Shown here: piece by piece, positions 33,985 to 43,858 of the stretch
Numbering within the stretch: the first letter of the stretch is position 1
Layout of the letters: each line of letters starts with the position of its first letter
NCBI GenBank assembly: GCA_937895345.1
Contig: CALAWP010000033.1
Location: forward strand, 1 to 64,000
Source of the DNA: an uncultured Paenibacillus sp.
GTDB lineage: Bacteria; Bacillota; Bacilli; Paenibacillales; Paenibacillaceae
Direction: 5' to 3'
DNA length: 64,000 nucleotides
Notes under the pieces: generated by a model
What the model was told of the DNA's origin: nothing
The model's input: the letters and a program-made list of their open reading frames with translations, nothing else
The model's database searches: none
Made by a program: the position numbers and the translations under genes

Positions 33985-34686
33985 ATGGATATATTGATTA
34001 CGGGCGCAAGCCGAGGGCTGGGGCTTGAAATGGCGGCCGAGGCGGCCGCCAGAGGATATCGGGTATGGGCCGGAACCCGGCAAGCTCCCGCCGCGGGAAG
34101 CGGGTTGGCCGAGCTGTCGGCGCGGCATCCGGGACAAGTCGTCCCCGTGCTTCTGGACGTCGCCGACGAGCAGTCCGTCTTGCGGACGTTTCGCGACATT
34201 TCGGAGCGAACGGAAGGCTTGGACATTATCGTCAACAACGCCGCCATTCTGGAGGGACGCGGACAATCGATCGAAGAACTGGATTTGGGCCAGGTCGAAC
34301 GGTCGTTTCGGACGAATCTGTTCGGGCCGCTGCTGGTGATGAAGCACGGAACGGCGCTGCTGCGGCGCAGACGCGGCGGCGCGGTCATCAATATAAGCTC
34401 TGAAGCCGGCAGCATGGCGGGGGCGTACGGCGGCGACTATTCGTATGCGCTGTCCAAGGCGGCGCTTAATATGTTTACCGCTCAGCTTCGCAATCTTCTC
34501 GAAGGCGACGGCCTGCTGGTGCTGGCGGTGCATCCCGGCTGGATCCGAACCGACATGGGCGGCGGGCAGGCGCCGGGCGATGCCGCCGAATCCGCCAAGG
34601 GCATTCTCGATCTGGCCGAGCGCAAACGCGTTCCCGAAGCGGGGGCCTGGTTTGTCGACCATACGGGCAAGCCGATGCCGCTGTAA
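33985..34686 (+). CDS. Short-chain dehydrogenase/reductase
   Basis: This 233-aa protein has the SDR nucleotide site TGASRGLG (6-13), the structural NNAA motif (84-87), catalytic Ser in INISSE (about 138-139) and Y154xxxK158 in YALSKAA. The sequence HPGWIRTDMGG is typical of single-domain SDRs that act on small carbonyls. Substrate unknown. GGGAGGAAC lies upstream. It lies between the VOC and ThuA-like genes and may be cotranscribed with them. Confidence 0.87.
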   Translation: MDILITGASRGLGLEMAAEAAARGYRVWAGTRQAPAAGSGLAELSARHPGQVVPVLLDVADEQSVLRTFRDISERTEGLDIIVNNAAILEGRGQSIEELDLGQVERSFRTNLFGPLLVMKHGTALLRRRRGGAVINISSEAGSMAGAYGGDYSYALSKAALNMFTAQLRNLLEGDGLLVLAVHPGWIRTDMGGGQAPGDAAESAKGILDLAERKRVPEAGAWFVDHTGKPMPL

Positions 34687-34760
34687 CGGACTGACAAGAT
34701 GAAATTTGAACGATAGAGGCGAAATGAGAAGGTCGAACGGGAGAAGGGAGGATAAAAGGA

Positions 34761-35411
34761 ATGAAACGAATCGCTGCTTATATCGGCGATTATTACCATC
34801 CGGCAAAGCCGATACGCCAAGCGCTGGAGTCGGCGCTGCAAGAAGAGCTGAAGGACGGCTCGCTCGCCGTTCGGTTCGCCGAGAGTCCCGGGCAGCTGAC
34901 GGAATGGCTGGAGAGGGACGAGGCGGATGCGGCCATTCTGTTTGCGGAAGACCGGGTTGCGCCGGAACAAGATCCGGAGAAAACTTGGATGAACGAAGAG
35001 TCGGCGGCAAGGATCGTGCGGTTTGTGGAACGGGGAGGAGGCTGGCTGGCCTGGCATTCCGGTCTTGCCTCGTATCCGGAGGCAGGCGCTTACGTTCGCA
35101 TGCTCAAAGGGCACTTCGTCATGCATCCCGCCGAGCATCAAGCCGTCCGCTACGCGCCGGAAGGCGGCGCTTTGCCGCCCGGCTCGTTCGAAATCGCGGA
35201 CGAGCATTATTTTGTGCATTGCGACGAAGCGGAGACGGAACCGTTCCTCCGCTCGGAATCCGTCGACGGGCGTTCCGTCGCCGGCTGGCGGCATCGGTTC
35301 GGCAACGGGCGCGTATGCTGTCTGACGCCCGCCCACCGGCCGGACGGCCTCGCGGACGAGGCGTTTCAAAGCGTCTTGAGAGCGTGCGTGAAGTGGACGT
35401 GCGAAGCCTAA
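34761..35411 (+). CDS. ThuA-like domain protein
   Basis: This 216-aa protein has a glutamine-amidotransferase-like fold of the ThuA type, with FVERGGGWLAWHSGLASYPEAGAYVRMLKGHF as the most typical stretch, read from about 90 to 120, and a late GNGRVCCLTPAHRPDG. ThuA proteins occur in sugar-utilisation loci next to Gfo/Idh/MocA oxidoreductases, and this window contains several of those. Whether it is an enzyme is not known. AGAAGGGAGGA precedes the ATG; a hairpin follows. Confidence 0.78.
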   Translation: MKRIAAYIGDYYHPAKPIRQALESALQEELKDGSLAVRFAESPGQLTEWLERDEADAAILFAEDRVAPEQDPEKTWMNEESAARIVRFVERGGGWLAWHSGLASYPEAGAYVRMLKGHFVMHPAEHQAVRYAPEGGALPPGSFEIADEHYFVHCDEAETEPFLRSESVDGRSVAGWRHRFGNGRVCCLTPAHRPDGLADEAFQSVLRACVKWTCEA

Positions 35412-35436
35412 ACCCGCAACAACTGAAAGCGCAAAC

Positions 35437-35477
35437 GATGAAGCGCATGATGCCTGAACGGCCATGCGCTTTTTCGC
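35437..35477 (+). terminator. Terminator of the ThuA-like gene
   Basis: AAGCGCAT pairs with ATGCGCTT across a 16-nt loop, then TTT. Confidence 0.7.
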
Positions 35478-35542
35478 GTATATAATCGGAAACAGAGGGG
35501 AAGTTAACCAGTAACCAATTTTCCCGAAAGCAGCGTGATTCC

Positions 35543-36874
35543 ATGGCGATCATCGATCAGGTTAGCGAGCGCTTCAAGGAAGATGCCGATTATATATGCA
35601 AGCGGACGAAGCTGGGCGAGGTGCCGGCGACGGTAATGGCGCTGGGCTCGCTTATCGACATGCCCCGCACAATGCTCCATATCGGGCTTCAAACCCGGCA
35701 ATCCGTCAATCCGGAACAGCTGGCGGACGCGCTTGCCGGCGGCATCGGGGAGACGCTGATCAGCCCGGATGCTGATCAGTTGGCCGCCCACCTGACGGCG
35801 GGGCGGATAATTGCTGCCTTTGAAGGGTCGGACATCCATATCAGCATCGCTCCCGCGCCCAAGACGTTGACGCGGTCAATTGAAGCGCCGCTGACCGAAA
35901 ACGTGCTGAGCGGATCGGTCAGCGCGTTTAACGAAGATATCGATTCGAACTTGGGCATGCTTCGCAAGCAAGTCGTTTCCGAGCGGCTGAGGGCGCTTTC
36001 TTATCAGGTTGGAAGCGATCAGCGCAAGCGGATTTCGGTCATATACCTCGAACATCGGGTAAACCGCCGGCTTCTCGATGCTATCGTACGGAAGATCGAA
36101 AGCCGCCTCGAATTAGATGTAACAAGTTTGCAAAGCTTGAACGGATTGCTCGGACTGTCGAAATGGTCGATCGTGACCAGGCTGAATTCGACCGAGCTGC
36201 CGCAGCAAGCCGCCAGCGCGATGGAGAAGGGCAAAGCGGTCATACTGGTCGACCGGTATCCGTTTGCCTTTATCGTCCCCAGCCTGCTGTGGGACATGTT
36301 CGATGTGGAGAACGACCGGAACTATCCGATCTCGTTAATGTACTCCATCCGCCTGCTTCGCATCATCGGCGTGCTTGTCAACTTCATCTTTCCCGGACTG
36401 TACGTGGCGCTCGTATCCGTCAATCCGGACGTGCTGCGCATCGAAATGGCGCTGTCCGTCGCCGCCAGCCGCATTGACGTGCCGTATCCGGCGTTTGTCG
36501 AAACGCTTATTTTGCTCATCATTTTGGAGCTGATTCTCGAGGCGAGCGTGCGATTGCCCAAAAGCATCGGTCCTACCATAACGATGGTCGGGGGCATTAT
36601 TTTGGGCCAAGCCGTCGTGTCCGCGAAGCTGGTGAGCAATTTGCTCATCATCATTCTGGCCGCCACAACGATTGCGAGCTTTACCGTCGCCGGATTTCAG
36701 AACGCGATTTCGATTCGGGTGTTCAAATATATCATATTGATCCTGTCCGCCGTATTCGGCGTATTCGGCCTGCTGTCCGGGCTGGTTATCGTGTGCGGTT
36801 ACCTGGCAAGCGTGACGTCTTTCGGCATTCCGTATTTGCACATGGCCCGCGCAAGGGACGATGCGCATGGATAA
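35543..36874 (+). CDS. Spore germination protein, GerA (A-subunit) family
   Basis: This 443-aa protein is the A subunit of a GerA-type nutrient germinant receptor in the spore inner membrane. A soluble N-terminal domain (1-230) is followed by about four to five membrane helices (from about 245), with the family patterns RLLRIIGVLVNFIFPGLYVA, VAASRIDVPYPAFVE and VRLPKSIGPTITMVGGIILG. It is divergent: the usual GPREGF stretch before the first helix is replaced by SGSVSAF, and both ends are shorter than in GerAA. The ribosome site is weak. It overlaps the start of the B-subunit frame, so the three ger genes form an operon. The germinant is unknown. Confidence 0.87.
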   Translation: MAIIDQVSERFKEDADYICKRTKLGEVPATVMALGSLIDMPRTMLHIGLQTRQSVNPEQLADALAGGIGETLISPDADQLAAHLTAGRIIAAFEGSDIHISIAPAPKTLTRSIEAPLTENVLSGSVSAFNEDIDSNLGMLRKQVVSERLRALSYQVGSDQRKRISVIYLEHRVNRRLLDAIVRKIESRLELDVTSLQSLNGLLGLSKWSIVTRLNSTELPQQAASAMEKGKAVILVDRYPFAFIVPSLLWDMFDVENDRNYPISLMYSIRLLRIIGVLVNFIFPGLYVALVSVNPDVLRIEMALSVAASRIDVPYPAFVETLILLIILELILEASVRLPKSIGPTITMVGGIILGQAVVSAKLVSNLLIIILAATTIASFTVAGFQNAISIRVFKYIILILSAVFGVFGLLSGLVIVCGYLASVTSFGIPYLHMARARDDAHG

Positions 36875-36947
36875 GACGGTACAGGTCGTCGTCATGTACG
36901 TGCTGACGCATTTGGGGCTCATCTTTTTATGTATCCCTCGAATGTGA
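36867..36947 (+). pseudogene. Out-of-frame 5' end of the gerB homologue
   Basis: An ATG at 36867, overlapping the gerA stop by 8 bp, reads MDKTVQVVVMYVLTHLGLIF before leaving the frame of the main gene and stopping at 36945-36947. This is the expected N-terminus of a GerAB-type protein, including the start of its first helix. The frame changes in a run of five T's (36924-36928); six would join it to MYPSNVIEALDSGHW. Confidence 0.75.
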
Positions 36948-37972
36948 TTGAAGCGCTGGACAGCGGGCACTGGATCGCGGTGATGACCGGCTATCTCGTT
37001 CATTTGGCCGTGATTGCCGCCTATATGTACGGTCTGGAAGCGTTCAAGGGACAAAACCTGATTCAAATTTGTTTAAACAGCGGCAAATTGATAGCGGCGG
37101 CGCTGCTTCTTCCAACGGCGGCTTATTTGACGATTGCGGCGATTACGACCGTCAGGGCGTATTCGGAAATTATTACGCTCGTCTTTTTGTCCAATACGCC
37201 TCTTTGGTCGATCATGCTGCTGCTGGTCGCCATTGCGGGTTATTTGGCGTCCCTTGGGCTGGAAGCGATATTTCGGACCGGTGTCATGCTGGCGGTTTTG
37301 TTTATCCCTCCGCTGCTGTTTATCGTTTGCACGTCCTTCAAAAACGTGGACTGGCATTACCTGCTGCCGCTCGCGGACCGGGAATCCGCCACGTTGTCCT
37401 TTGTGGCAAAGCGGCCGTTTCTGGAAAGCCTGTTTGCCTTTGCCGGCGGATTCTTGTTTCTCGGCTTTGTGCAGCCGGCATTGGCGTACAAGCGAAAGCG
37501 GGTGCTGCAGGCGAGCATGCTGCTCGTCCCGATGTTCCTTTTGTCGGTGTACGTTCCGCTCCTGACCTTCGGCCGGCAAACGGCCAGCCGGTTTCAATTT
37601 CCGTATATTATGGCGATCGATACGATTGATATGCGATGGATTATGTTCGAGCGGATCAATCTGTTTTTTCTGCTCAGCGTGGTGACGTTCGTCACTCTGT
37701 TCTTGTCGCTTCTTCTATGGAAGGTCAGCCGAATTGTCAGCTTAAACAAGCTGGACGGAAAGCTGTCGAAATTTCGGGTGCCGGCCGTTGCGGTTTTGGC
37801 GGGAGCGATTTTCATCGTATGCCTCCAAATTCCGGATTGGGAGAGGGTCAGCGAGCTGATGTGGTGGAATACATATCTCAGGCTGTACATCATTGTCGTC
37901 ATACCCGCCGCGGTGCTGGTTCTTGGCATTCGCCGCAGAAGGAAGGTAGGCTTGCATGGCATGGAGAGGTAA
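36929..37972 (+). CDS. Spore germination protein, GerB (transporter-like) family, frameshifted at its 5' end
   Basis: The 347-aa frame encodes the integral-membrane B subunit of a GerA-type receptor, related to amino-acid/polyamine permeases (endospore germination permease family), with about nine remaining hydrophobic helices. The natural start lies upstream in another frame at 36867; the missing 20 residues, including the start of helix 1, are separated by a one-base shift in a T5 tract. Either the gene is broken, or translation restarts at ATG 36929 (no ribosome site seen), or the frame is restored by slippage or is a sequencing error. The 3' end overlaps gerC by 17 bp. Germinant unknown. 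Confidence 0.8.
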   Translation: MYPSNVIEALDSGHWIAVMTGYLVHLAVIAAYMYGLEAFKGQNLIQICLNSGKLIAAALLLPTAAYLTIAAITTVRAYSEIITLVFLSNTPLWSIMLLLVAIAGYLASLGLEAIFRTGVMLAVLFIPPLLFIVCTSFKNVDWHYLLPLADRESATLSFVAKRPFLESLFAFAGGFLFLGFVQPALAYKRKRVLQASMLLVPMFLLSVYVPLLTFGRQTASRFQFPYIMAIDTIDMRWIMFERINLFFLLSVVTFVTLFLSLLLWKVSRIVSLNKLDGKLSKFRVPAVAVLAGAIFIVCLQIPDWERVSELMWWNTYLRLYIIVVIPAAVLVLGIRRRRKVGLHGMER

Positions 37973-39080
37973 AGCTCGCTCGGGCTTCGTTCTTGCGGCT
38001 GCCGCCGCGCTGCTGCTTGTCTTGCCCGGCTGCTGGGACAATGTGGACATTAATCACCGGTCGCTGCCGATCATTATGGGGGTGTCCAAGCATGACGGGC
38101 AATACAAAGTGTTTCTGCAAATTCCCGAGCCCAGCCCTCATTCGGACAAACTGAGAATTGTCAGCGCGACGGGCGATACGATCAACGAAATCATTAACGA
38201 CATCAGCACGAACATGGAAACCCGCGTCGATTTGCTCCATTTGAAAATCATATTGTTCGAAAGAAGCTTTGCCGAAGAAGGCGTCAATGACAGCGTGGCC
38301 AGTTTCATGAGAGGCAGGGACATCTCGCCGAAAGCGATAGCCGTCATTTGCAACGAGCCGCTGGAACGATTTTTTGAGCGATTGACGAAATACGAAAATC
38401 GAAGCGGGCTTATGCTGTACCATTATTTCGGGGAAAATGCGGGCTGGAATCCGCAGCTTGCGCGAACCCGCATATGGGAGATGTTTCGCAGCATCCATTC
38501 GTACACGAACGACGTAGTCGTTCCGGTTATTCAATCCGGCTCCAGCACGCCGATCGCAAGCGCAGGCTCGGCCTTGATCAAGCGGGGACGAATGGTCGAT
38601 TTGATCAGTCCGGACGATACGCTGCTCATCAACGTGTTCATGGGCAGAGGGGCGCAAGGGAAAATCGAGGTGATGGACCATGTCGACGTGTTGATTGTCG
38701 GCAATCGGATCAGGCATACGGCCTCGATGTCGGGGAACGCTCCAGTGCTGAAATCCCGTCTTCGGCTGAAAGTATCGGTGCTCGAAACGAAAGGGGACTT
38801 GAACAGGGCGACAATCGAAAAGGAATTGGATGCGCTGATGACCAAACGGTTCAACCGGCTGTTGGAGAAGATGAAGCGGAACGAGGCGGATATATTGGGG
38901 CTGGGACAGCTGTTCCGTACCGTATTGCCCCGCGAGCGTCTGGCGGATTGGCGATCGGAATATTTGCCCCGGCTGAAGGGGGACTTTCAGACGGAGGTGA
39001 TCCTTCAAAATACGGGCAATCTGAAGCTTGACGGACACGAGGAAGGAAACGGCACGGGCCGGAAACAAGGGGGAGGGTAA
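37956..39080 (+). CDS. Spore germination lipoprotein, Ger(x)C family
   Basis: This 374-aa protein is the lipoprotein C subunit of a GerA-type receptor. A signal peptide ends in the lipobox LPGC (Cys about 26), followed by WDNVDINHRSLPIIMGVSKH, typical of GerAC. The Ger(x)C C-terminal domain is present (GKIEVMDHVDVLIVG and later ERLADWRSEYLPRLKGDFQT), with a final Gly-rich tail. It overlaps gerB by 17 bp and ends the operon. Expression in the forespore is expected; a SigG promoter was not recognised. Confidence 0.87.
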   Translation: MAWRGKARSGFVLAAAAALLLVLPGCWDNVDINHRSLPIIMGVSKHDGQYKVFLQIPEPSPHSDKLRIVSATGDTINEIINDISTNMETRVDLLHLKIILFERSFAEEGVNDSVASFMRGRDISPKAIAVICNEPLERFFERLTKYENRSGLMLYHYFGENAGWNPQLARTRIWEMFRSIHSYTNDVVVPVIQSGSSTPIASAGSALIKRGRMVDLISPDDTLLINVFMGRGAQGKIEVMDHVDVLIVGNRIRHTASMSGNAPVLKSRLRLKVSVLETKGDLNRATIEKELDALMTKRFNRLLEKMKRNEADILGLGQLFRTVLPRERLADWRSEYLPRLKGDFQTEVILQNTGNLKLDGHEEGNGTGRKQGGG

Positions 39081-39118
39081 CGGCGGAATTGTTCCGCCGC
39101 GCCGGCTCCCGGCCATCT

Positions 39119-39979
39119 TCATACGGACAAGGACGATTTGCGGTATTCGCGCGGCGATTGGCGGGTCAGCCGCTTGAACGTTTTGCCGAAATGGGAAAAG
39201 TTGTCGTAGCCGACCGCCTCCGCAATGTCCGACACGCTCCGTTCGGTTTCCCGCAGCAGCCGCTGCGCTTCCTTGATTCTCGTAAGCGTCACGTAGTCCG
39301 AAAAGGCAAACCCGGTCACTTCCTTGAACATCCGGCTTAAGTAGTGCGGGCTGATATAGAATGTATCCGATAAGTCCGTCAGCCGCAGCGGTTGCTGGAA
39401 GTTGTCGTTGATGTAGCGCGTAATTTCGGATATTTTGGCATGCAGCGGCGTTGCGTGCCGGAACGGTACCGGTCCGTATCGCCGGACGTACCGGCCGGCG
39501 GCCAGCATAAGCGCGAGCGCGTATTGCCGGACGGGCAGCTCGAAGCCGGGCTCACGTTCCCGGATTTCCCGCAGCATGGCGCGAATCGCGGCGTCGGCCT
39601 CCATCTGCTGCGGACGGGGCAGCCGAATGACATGGCTGCCGCCGGCTGCAAACGGATGAAGCAGCAGCTCCGCCTGCCGGCCCGCGGCGCTCCGGATAAA
39701 CTCTTCCGTGAAATGAAGGATGGCCCGCTCATGGGGCTCGCTGCCGCTTTGCATCGTTTTGTGAAGCTCGTGTTTGCCGATGAGCACAAGATCGCCTTGC
39801 TCGACCTCGTAGGTGCGGTCGCGCACGAAATAGACTCTGCGGCCGGACAACAGGTAATAGACTTCGTAGTATGAATGGTAATGATCGTCCGTCATCGTAA
39901 ACGGATCGGAACGTTTCATATATTCCACGTACAGGCTTTCCGTCGAGCCGAAGCTGAAGCCGGCGTTGGCGTCGTTCAT
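39119..39979 (-). CDS. AraC family transcriptional regulator (module 2)
   Basis: This 286-aa regulator has a cupin-like N-terminal domain (DHYHSYYEVYYLLSGRRVYF, then VEQGDLVLIGKHELHKT) and a C-terminal DNA-binding domain with two helix-turn-helix motifs (RLTDLSDTFYISPHYLSRMF and SVSDIAEAVGYDNFSHFGKT). It is convergent with gerC and divergent from the oxidoreductase-uxaC genes at 40131, which it probably controls in response to a sugar acid. The start at 39979 follows AGGGGGAA. Confidence 0.87.
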   Translation of the reverse strand: MNDANAGFSFGSTESLYVEYMKRSDPFTMTDDHYHSYYEVYYLLSGRRVYFVRDRTYEVEQGDLVLIGKHELHKTMQSGSEPHERAILHFTEEFIRSAAGRQAELLLHPFAAGGSHVIRLPRPQQMEADAAIRAMLREIREREPGFELPVRQYALALMLAAGRYVRRYGPVPFRHATPLHAKISEITRYINDNFQQPLRLTDLSDTFYISPHYLSRMFKEVTGFAFSDYVTLTRIKEAQRLLRETERSVSDIAEAVGYDNFSHFGKTFKRLTRQSPREYRKSSLSV

Positions 39980-40130
39980 CCGGTTTCCCCCTATCGATCA
40001 TTCTATCGCAAGATATGCGGGATTTATGCGAAAAACAGCATGATATGACAAGAATTATAGCATTTGCATGCGGTATGATGAAAGGGACAGATTATAGATC
40101 TACGATCGATATTACGGGGAGGCATCCATC

Positions 40131-41429
40131 ATGGCCAAAAAGAAATACGTGCTCGTCGGCAGCGGAGGACGGGCGGAGTTTTTTTACGGGGCGCTTGCAT
40201 CGCATTACAGGGAGACGTCGGAGCTGCTTGCGTTTTGCGACATTAACGGAACGAGAATGGACTACGCCAATCGGATATTGGTCCAAAAATACGATCACGA
40301 GCCGGTACGCACCTACAAGGCGGAGGAATTCGACCGGATGATCGAAATCGAGAAGCCGGATTACGTTATCGTCACGAGCGTCGACCGGACGCATCATACG
40401 TACATTATCCGGGCGATGGAGCTCGGCTGCGACGTCATTACCGAGAAGCCGATGACCGTCGACGAGAAAAAATGCCAGGACATTATCGACGCGGTCGAGC
40501 GGACGGGCCGCAACGTGCGGGTAACGTTCAACTACCGTTATGCGCCGCATCATACGAAAGCGCGGGAGCTGATCCGCGACGGCGTCATCGGCAAGGTAAC
40601 CTCGGTTCATTTCGAATGGCTGCTCAACACGCAGCACGGAGCGGACTACTTCCGCCGATGGCACCGCAACAAAAACAACAGCGGCGGCCTGCTCGTGCAC
40701 AAGTCGACGCATCATTTCGATCTCGTCAACTTCTGGATCGGCTCGCAGCCGGAGACGGTGTTCGCATTCGGCGACCTGCTGTTTTACGGCCGGGAAAATG
40801 CGGAAAGCCGCGGCGTGACGCAATTTTACGACCGGGCGACGGGCAATCCGGTTGCGGCCGACGATCCTTTTGCGCTACACTTGGATCAAAACGACCATCT
40901 GAAGTCGATGTACCTCGACGCGGAACACGAGGACGGCTACCGCCGCGATCAAAGTGTATTCGGCGACGGCATCAACATCGAGGACACGATGGGCGTTGTC
41001 GTGAAGTACAAAAACAACGCGATCTTGACGTATTCGTTAAACGCTTACATGCCGTGGGAAGGGTATCGCATCGCCTTCAACGGCACGAAGGGCCGCCTCG
41101 AAATGAGCATCGTCGAGCAGTCGTACGTCAATTCCGGCGGAGACAAGACGCTGGAGGGCGCGCTGAAAGGGAAAACGATGAACGTGTTCCCGATGTTCGG
41201 CGAGCCGTATTCGGTGCAGGTGGAGGAAGGCGTCGGCGGCCACGGCGGCGGCGATCCCGTGCTGCTGAACGATTTGTTCGGCACGCCGGAGCCCGATCCG
41301 TTTAACCGCGCGGCCAACCATGTGGACGGCGCACGTTCGATTCTGACCGGCATTGCGGCCAACCGCGCCATCGCGACAGGCTTGCCGGTGAAGGTGGACG
41401 ACCTGGTCCGGTTCCGGGACGCGCGGTAA
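40131..41429 (+). CDS. Gfo/Idh/MocA family oxidoreductase (uronate module)
   Basis: This 432-aa protein is longer than most of its family. It starts with a Rossmann segment KYVLVGSGGRAEFFYGAL (about 4-21), then the family motif TEKPM (about 103-107) and a second domain with GGLLVHKSTHHFDLVNFW, where the conserved His lies. The extra length is an insertion around 260-290 (DDPFALHLDQNDHLKSMYLD). GGGGAGGC precedes the ATG. It is 122 bp upstream of uxaC and divergent from an AraC regulator, so it likely acts on a uronate or a pectin-derived sugar. Substrate unproven. Confidence 0.83.
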   Translation: MAKKKYVLVGSGGRAEFFYGALASHYRETSELLAFCDINGTRMDYANRILVQKYDHEPVRTYKAEEFDRMIEIEKPDYVIVTSVDRTHHTYIIRAMELGCDVITEKPMTVDEKKCQDIIDAVERTGRNVRVTFNYRYAPHHTKARELIRDGVIGKVTSVHFEWLLNTQHGADYFRRWHRNKNNSGGLLVHKSTHHFDLVNFWIGSQPETVFAFGDLLFYGRENAESRGVTQFYDRATGNPVAADDPFALHLDQNDHLKSMYLDAEHEDGYRRDQSVFGDGINIEDTMGVVVKYKNNAILTYSLNAYMPWEGYRIAFNGTKGRLEMSIVEQSYVNSGGDKTLEGALKGKTMNVFPMFGEPYSVQVEEGVGGHGGGDPVLLNDLFGTPEPDPFNRAANHVDGARSILTGIAANRAIATGLPVKVDDLVRFRDAR

Positions 41430-41551
41430 GGTTATCTCTTCAGCCTGCGGCCGGAGGTGCGCTGCTGCGAGGTATGAAGCACCGCCGCCGGCTTTTTGCG
41501 CGATCTGCGGCAAGTGTGGCGACAATGTAAAAACCAGGGGGAGAAGCGGGA

Positions 41552-42958
<1,407 letters not shown>

Positions 42959-43062
42959 CCGGGCACAATGGGTCCGGTCGCCATGGCTTCATCTTGGCAA
43001 TTAGCCCGCCGCAGCCGGCCAGACGTCTTCTGCCCAGCTTTTACGGAAATGATAATACCGCT

Positions 43063-43375
43063 GAGATTCGTTACATATTCAAACCCGTGATTTCGGCGCC
43101 ATTAGCGATCGTCAGGTTCGTTGGAGGGAAGGCGGGGAACGTAACGAATGTCAGCGGGCTTATTCGGCCACAAAAGGCCGGGTTAGAATTCTAACGAACG
43201 TCATCGAGCTTAATTGCCCCAATTTGGCTGAATCTAGTCCGGAATCAGAGTGATAGCGCCGCAGAGATTCGTTACAAAATCAAACCCGCGATTTCGGTGC
43301 GATTAGCGATCGTCAGGTTCGTTACAATTGCAGCGAGAAATGTAACGAACGTCAGCGTGCTTACGGGTTCCGTTT
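43063..43375. repeat. Interspersed ATTCGTTAC-type elements, locus 2 (two copies)
   Basis: GAGATTCGTTACATATTCAA (43063) and GAGATTCGTTACAAAATCAA (43264) start two copies that stay similar for about 100 bp, 201 bp apart. The second contains a perfect GTTCGTTACA/TGTAACGAAC inverted repeat. No gene is seen between uxaC and the terminator at 43445. Confidence 0.8.
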
Positions 43376-43444
43376 AATCGATTTTATAACGATTTCGTCA
43401 AATAATTGCCGCTGGTTTCCGTTGCGACCATCAGCCGGCACCGA

Positions 43445-43490
43445 CAACAAAGGCTCCCGGGAGACATCTGCCTCTCGGGAGCCTTTGTTG
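43445..43490. terminator. Strong bidirectional-type hairpin
   Basis: CAACAAAGGCTCCCG-GAG pairs with CTC-CGGGAGCCTTTGTTG around ACATCTGC. It lies before the 3' end of the minus-strand small gene at 43514, for which it is the likely terminator. Confidence 0.75.
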
Positions 43491-43513
43491 ATACATATGA
43501 AGTTCTATTTCAA

Positions 43514-43735
43514 TCAGACGCGAAAGGAAGCCGTCAAATATTTCAGCATTTGAGGGCCGGCAATATTGGCGGCAACGCAAAACCATTCCGCTTGAACGAT
43601 TAACTTGCCAAGCAAATAAAAAGCAGCGCCGCCGATAAGCTCGAAGGCGATAAATTCCTTCCACTGCCAAGAGGGGATGACGTAAACGATAAACGCATCG
43701 CCATCCGTTTTATTTTTGCCGTATCTCAATAGCAT
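43514..43735 (-). CDS. Small membrane-associated hypothetical protein (73 aa)
   Basis: Unrecognised family. From the ATG at 43735, behind AGGAGG (spacing about 12), the protein has a polar start (MLLRYGKNKTDGDAF), a likely membrane helix IAFELIGGAAFYLLGKLIV and a C-terminal Ala-rich part. An alternative ATG at 43771 adds 12 residues but has a G-run directly against it. A strong terminator follows. It stands alone between uxaC and the aminotransferase gene. Function unknown. Confidence 0.6.
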   Translation of the reverse strand: MLLRYGKNKTDGDAFIVYVIPSWQWKEFIAFELIGGAAFYLLGKLIVQAEWFCVAANIAGPQMLKYLTASFRV

Positions 43736-43858
43736 CGCTTCGCCCGTCCTCCTGCATGTTCGCCGATTCATCCCCCCTAATGTATGTGCGCCTGCTTATC
43801 CGACATGCGTAAATTTATGGAAAAGCGGGAGGGTGCCGGCCGATTCGCAGTCAACCTA

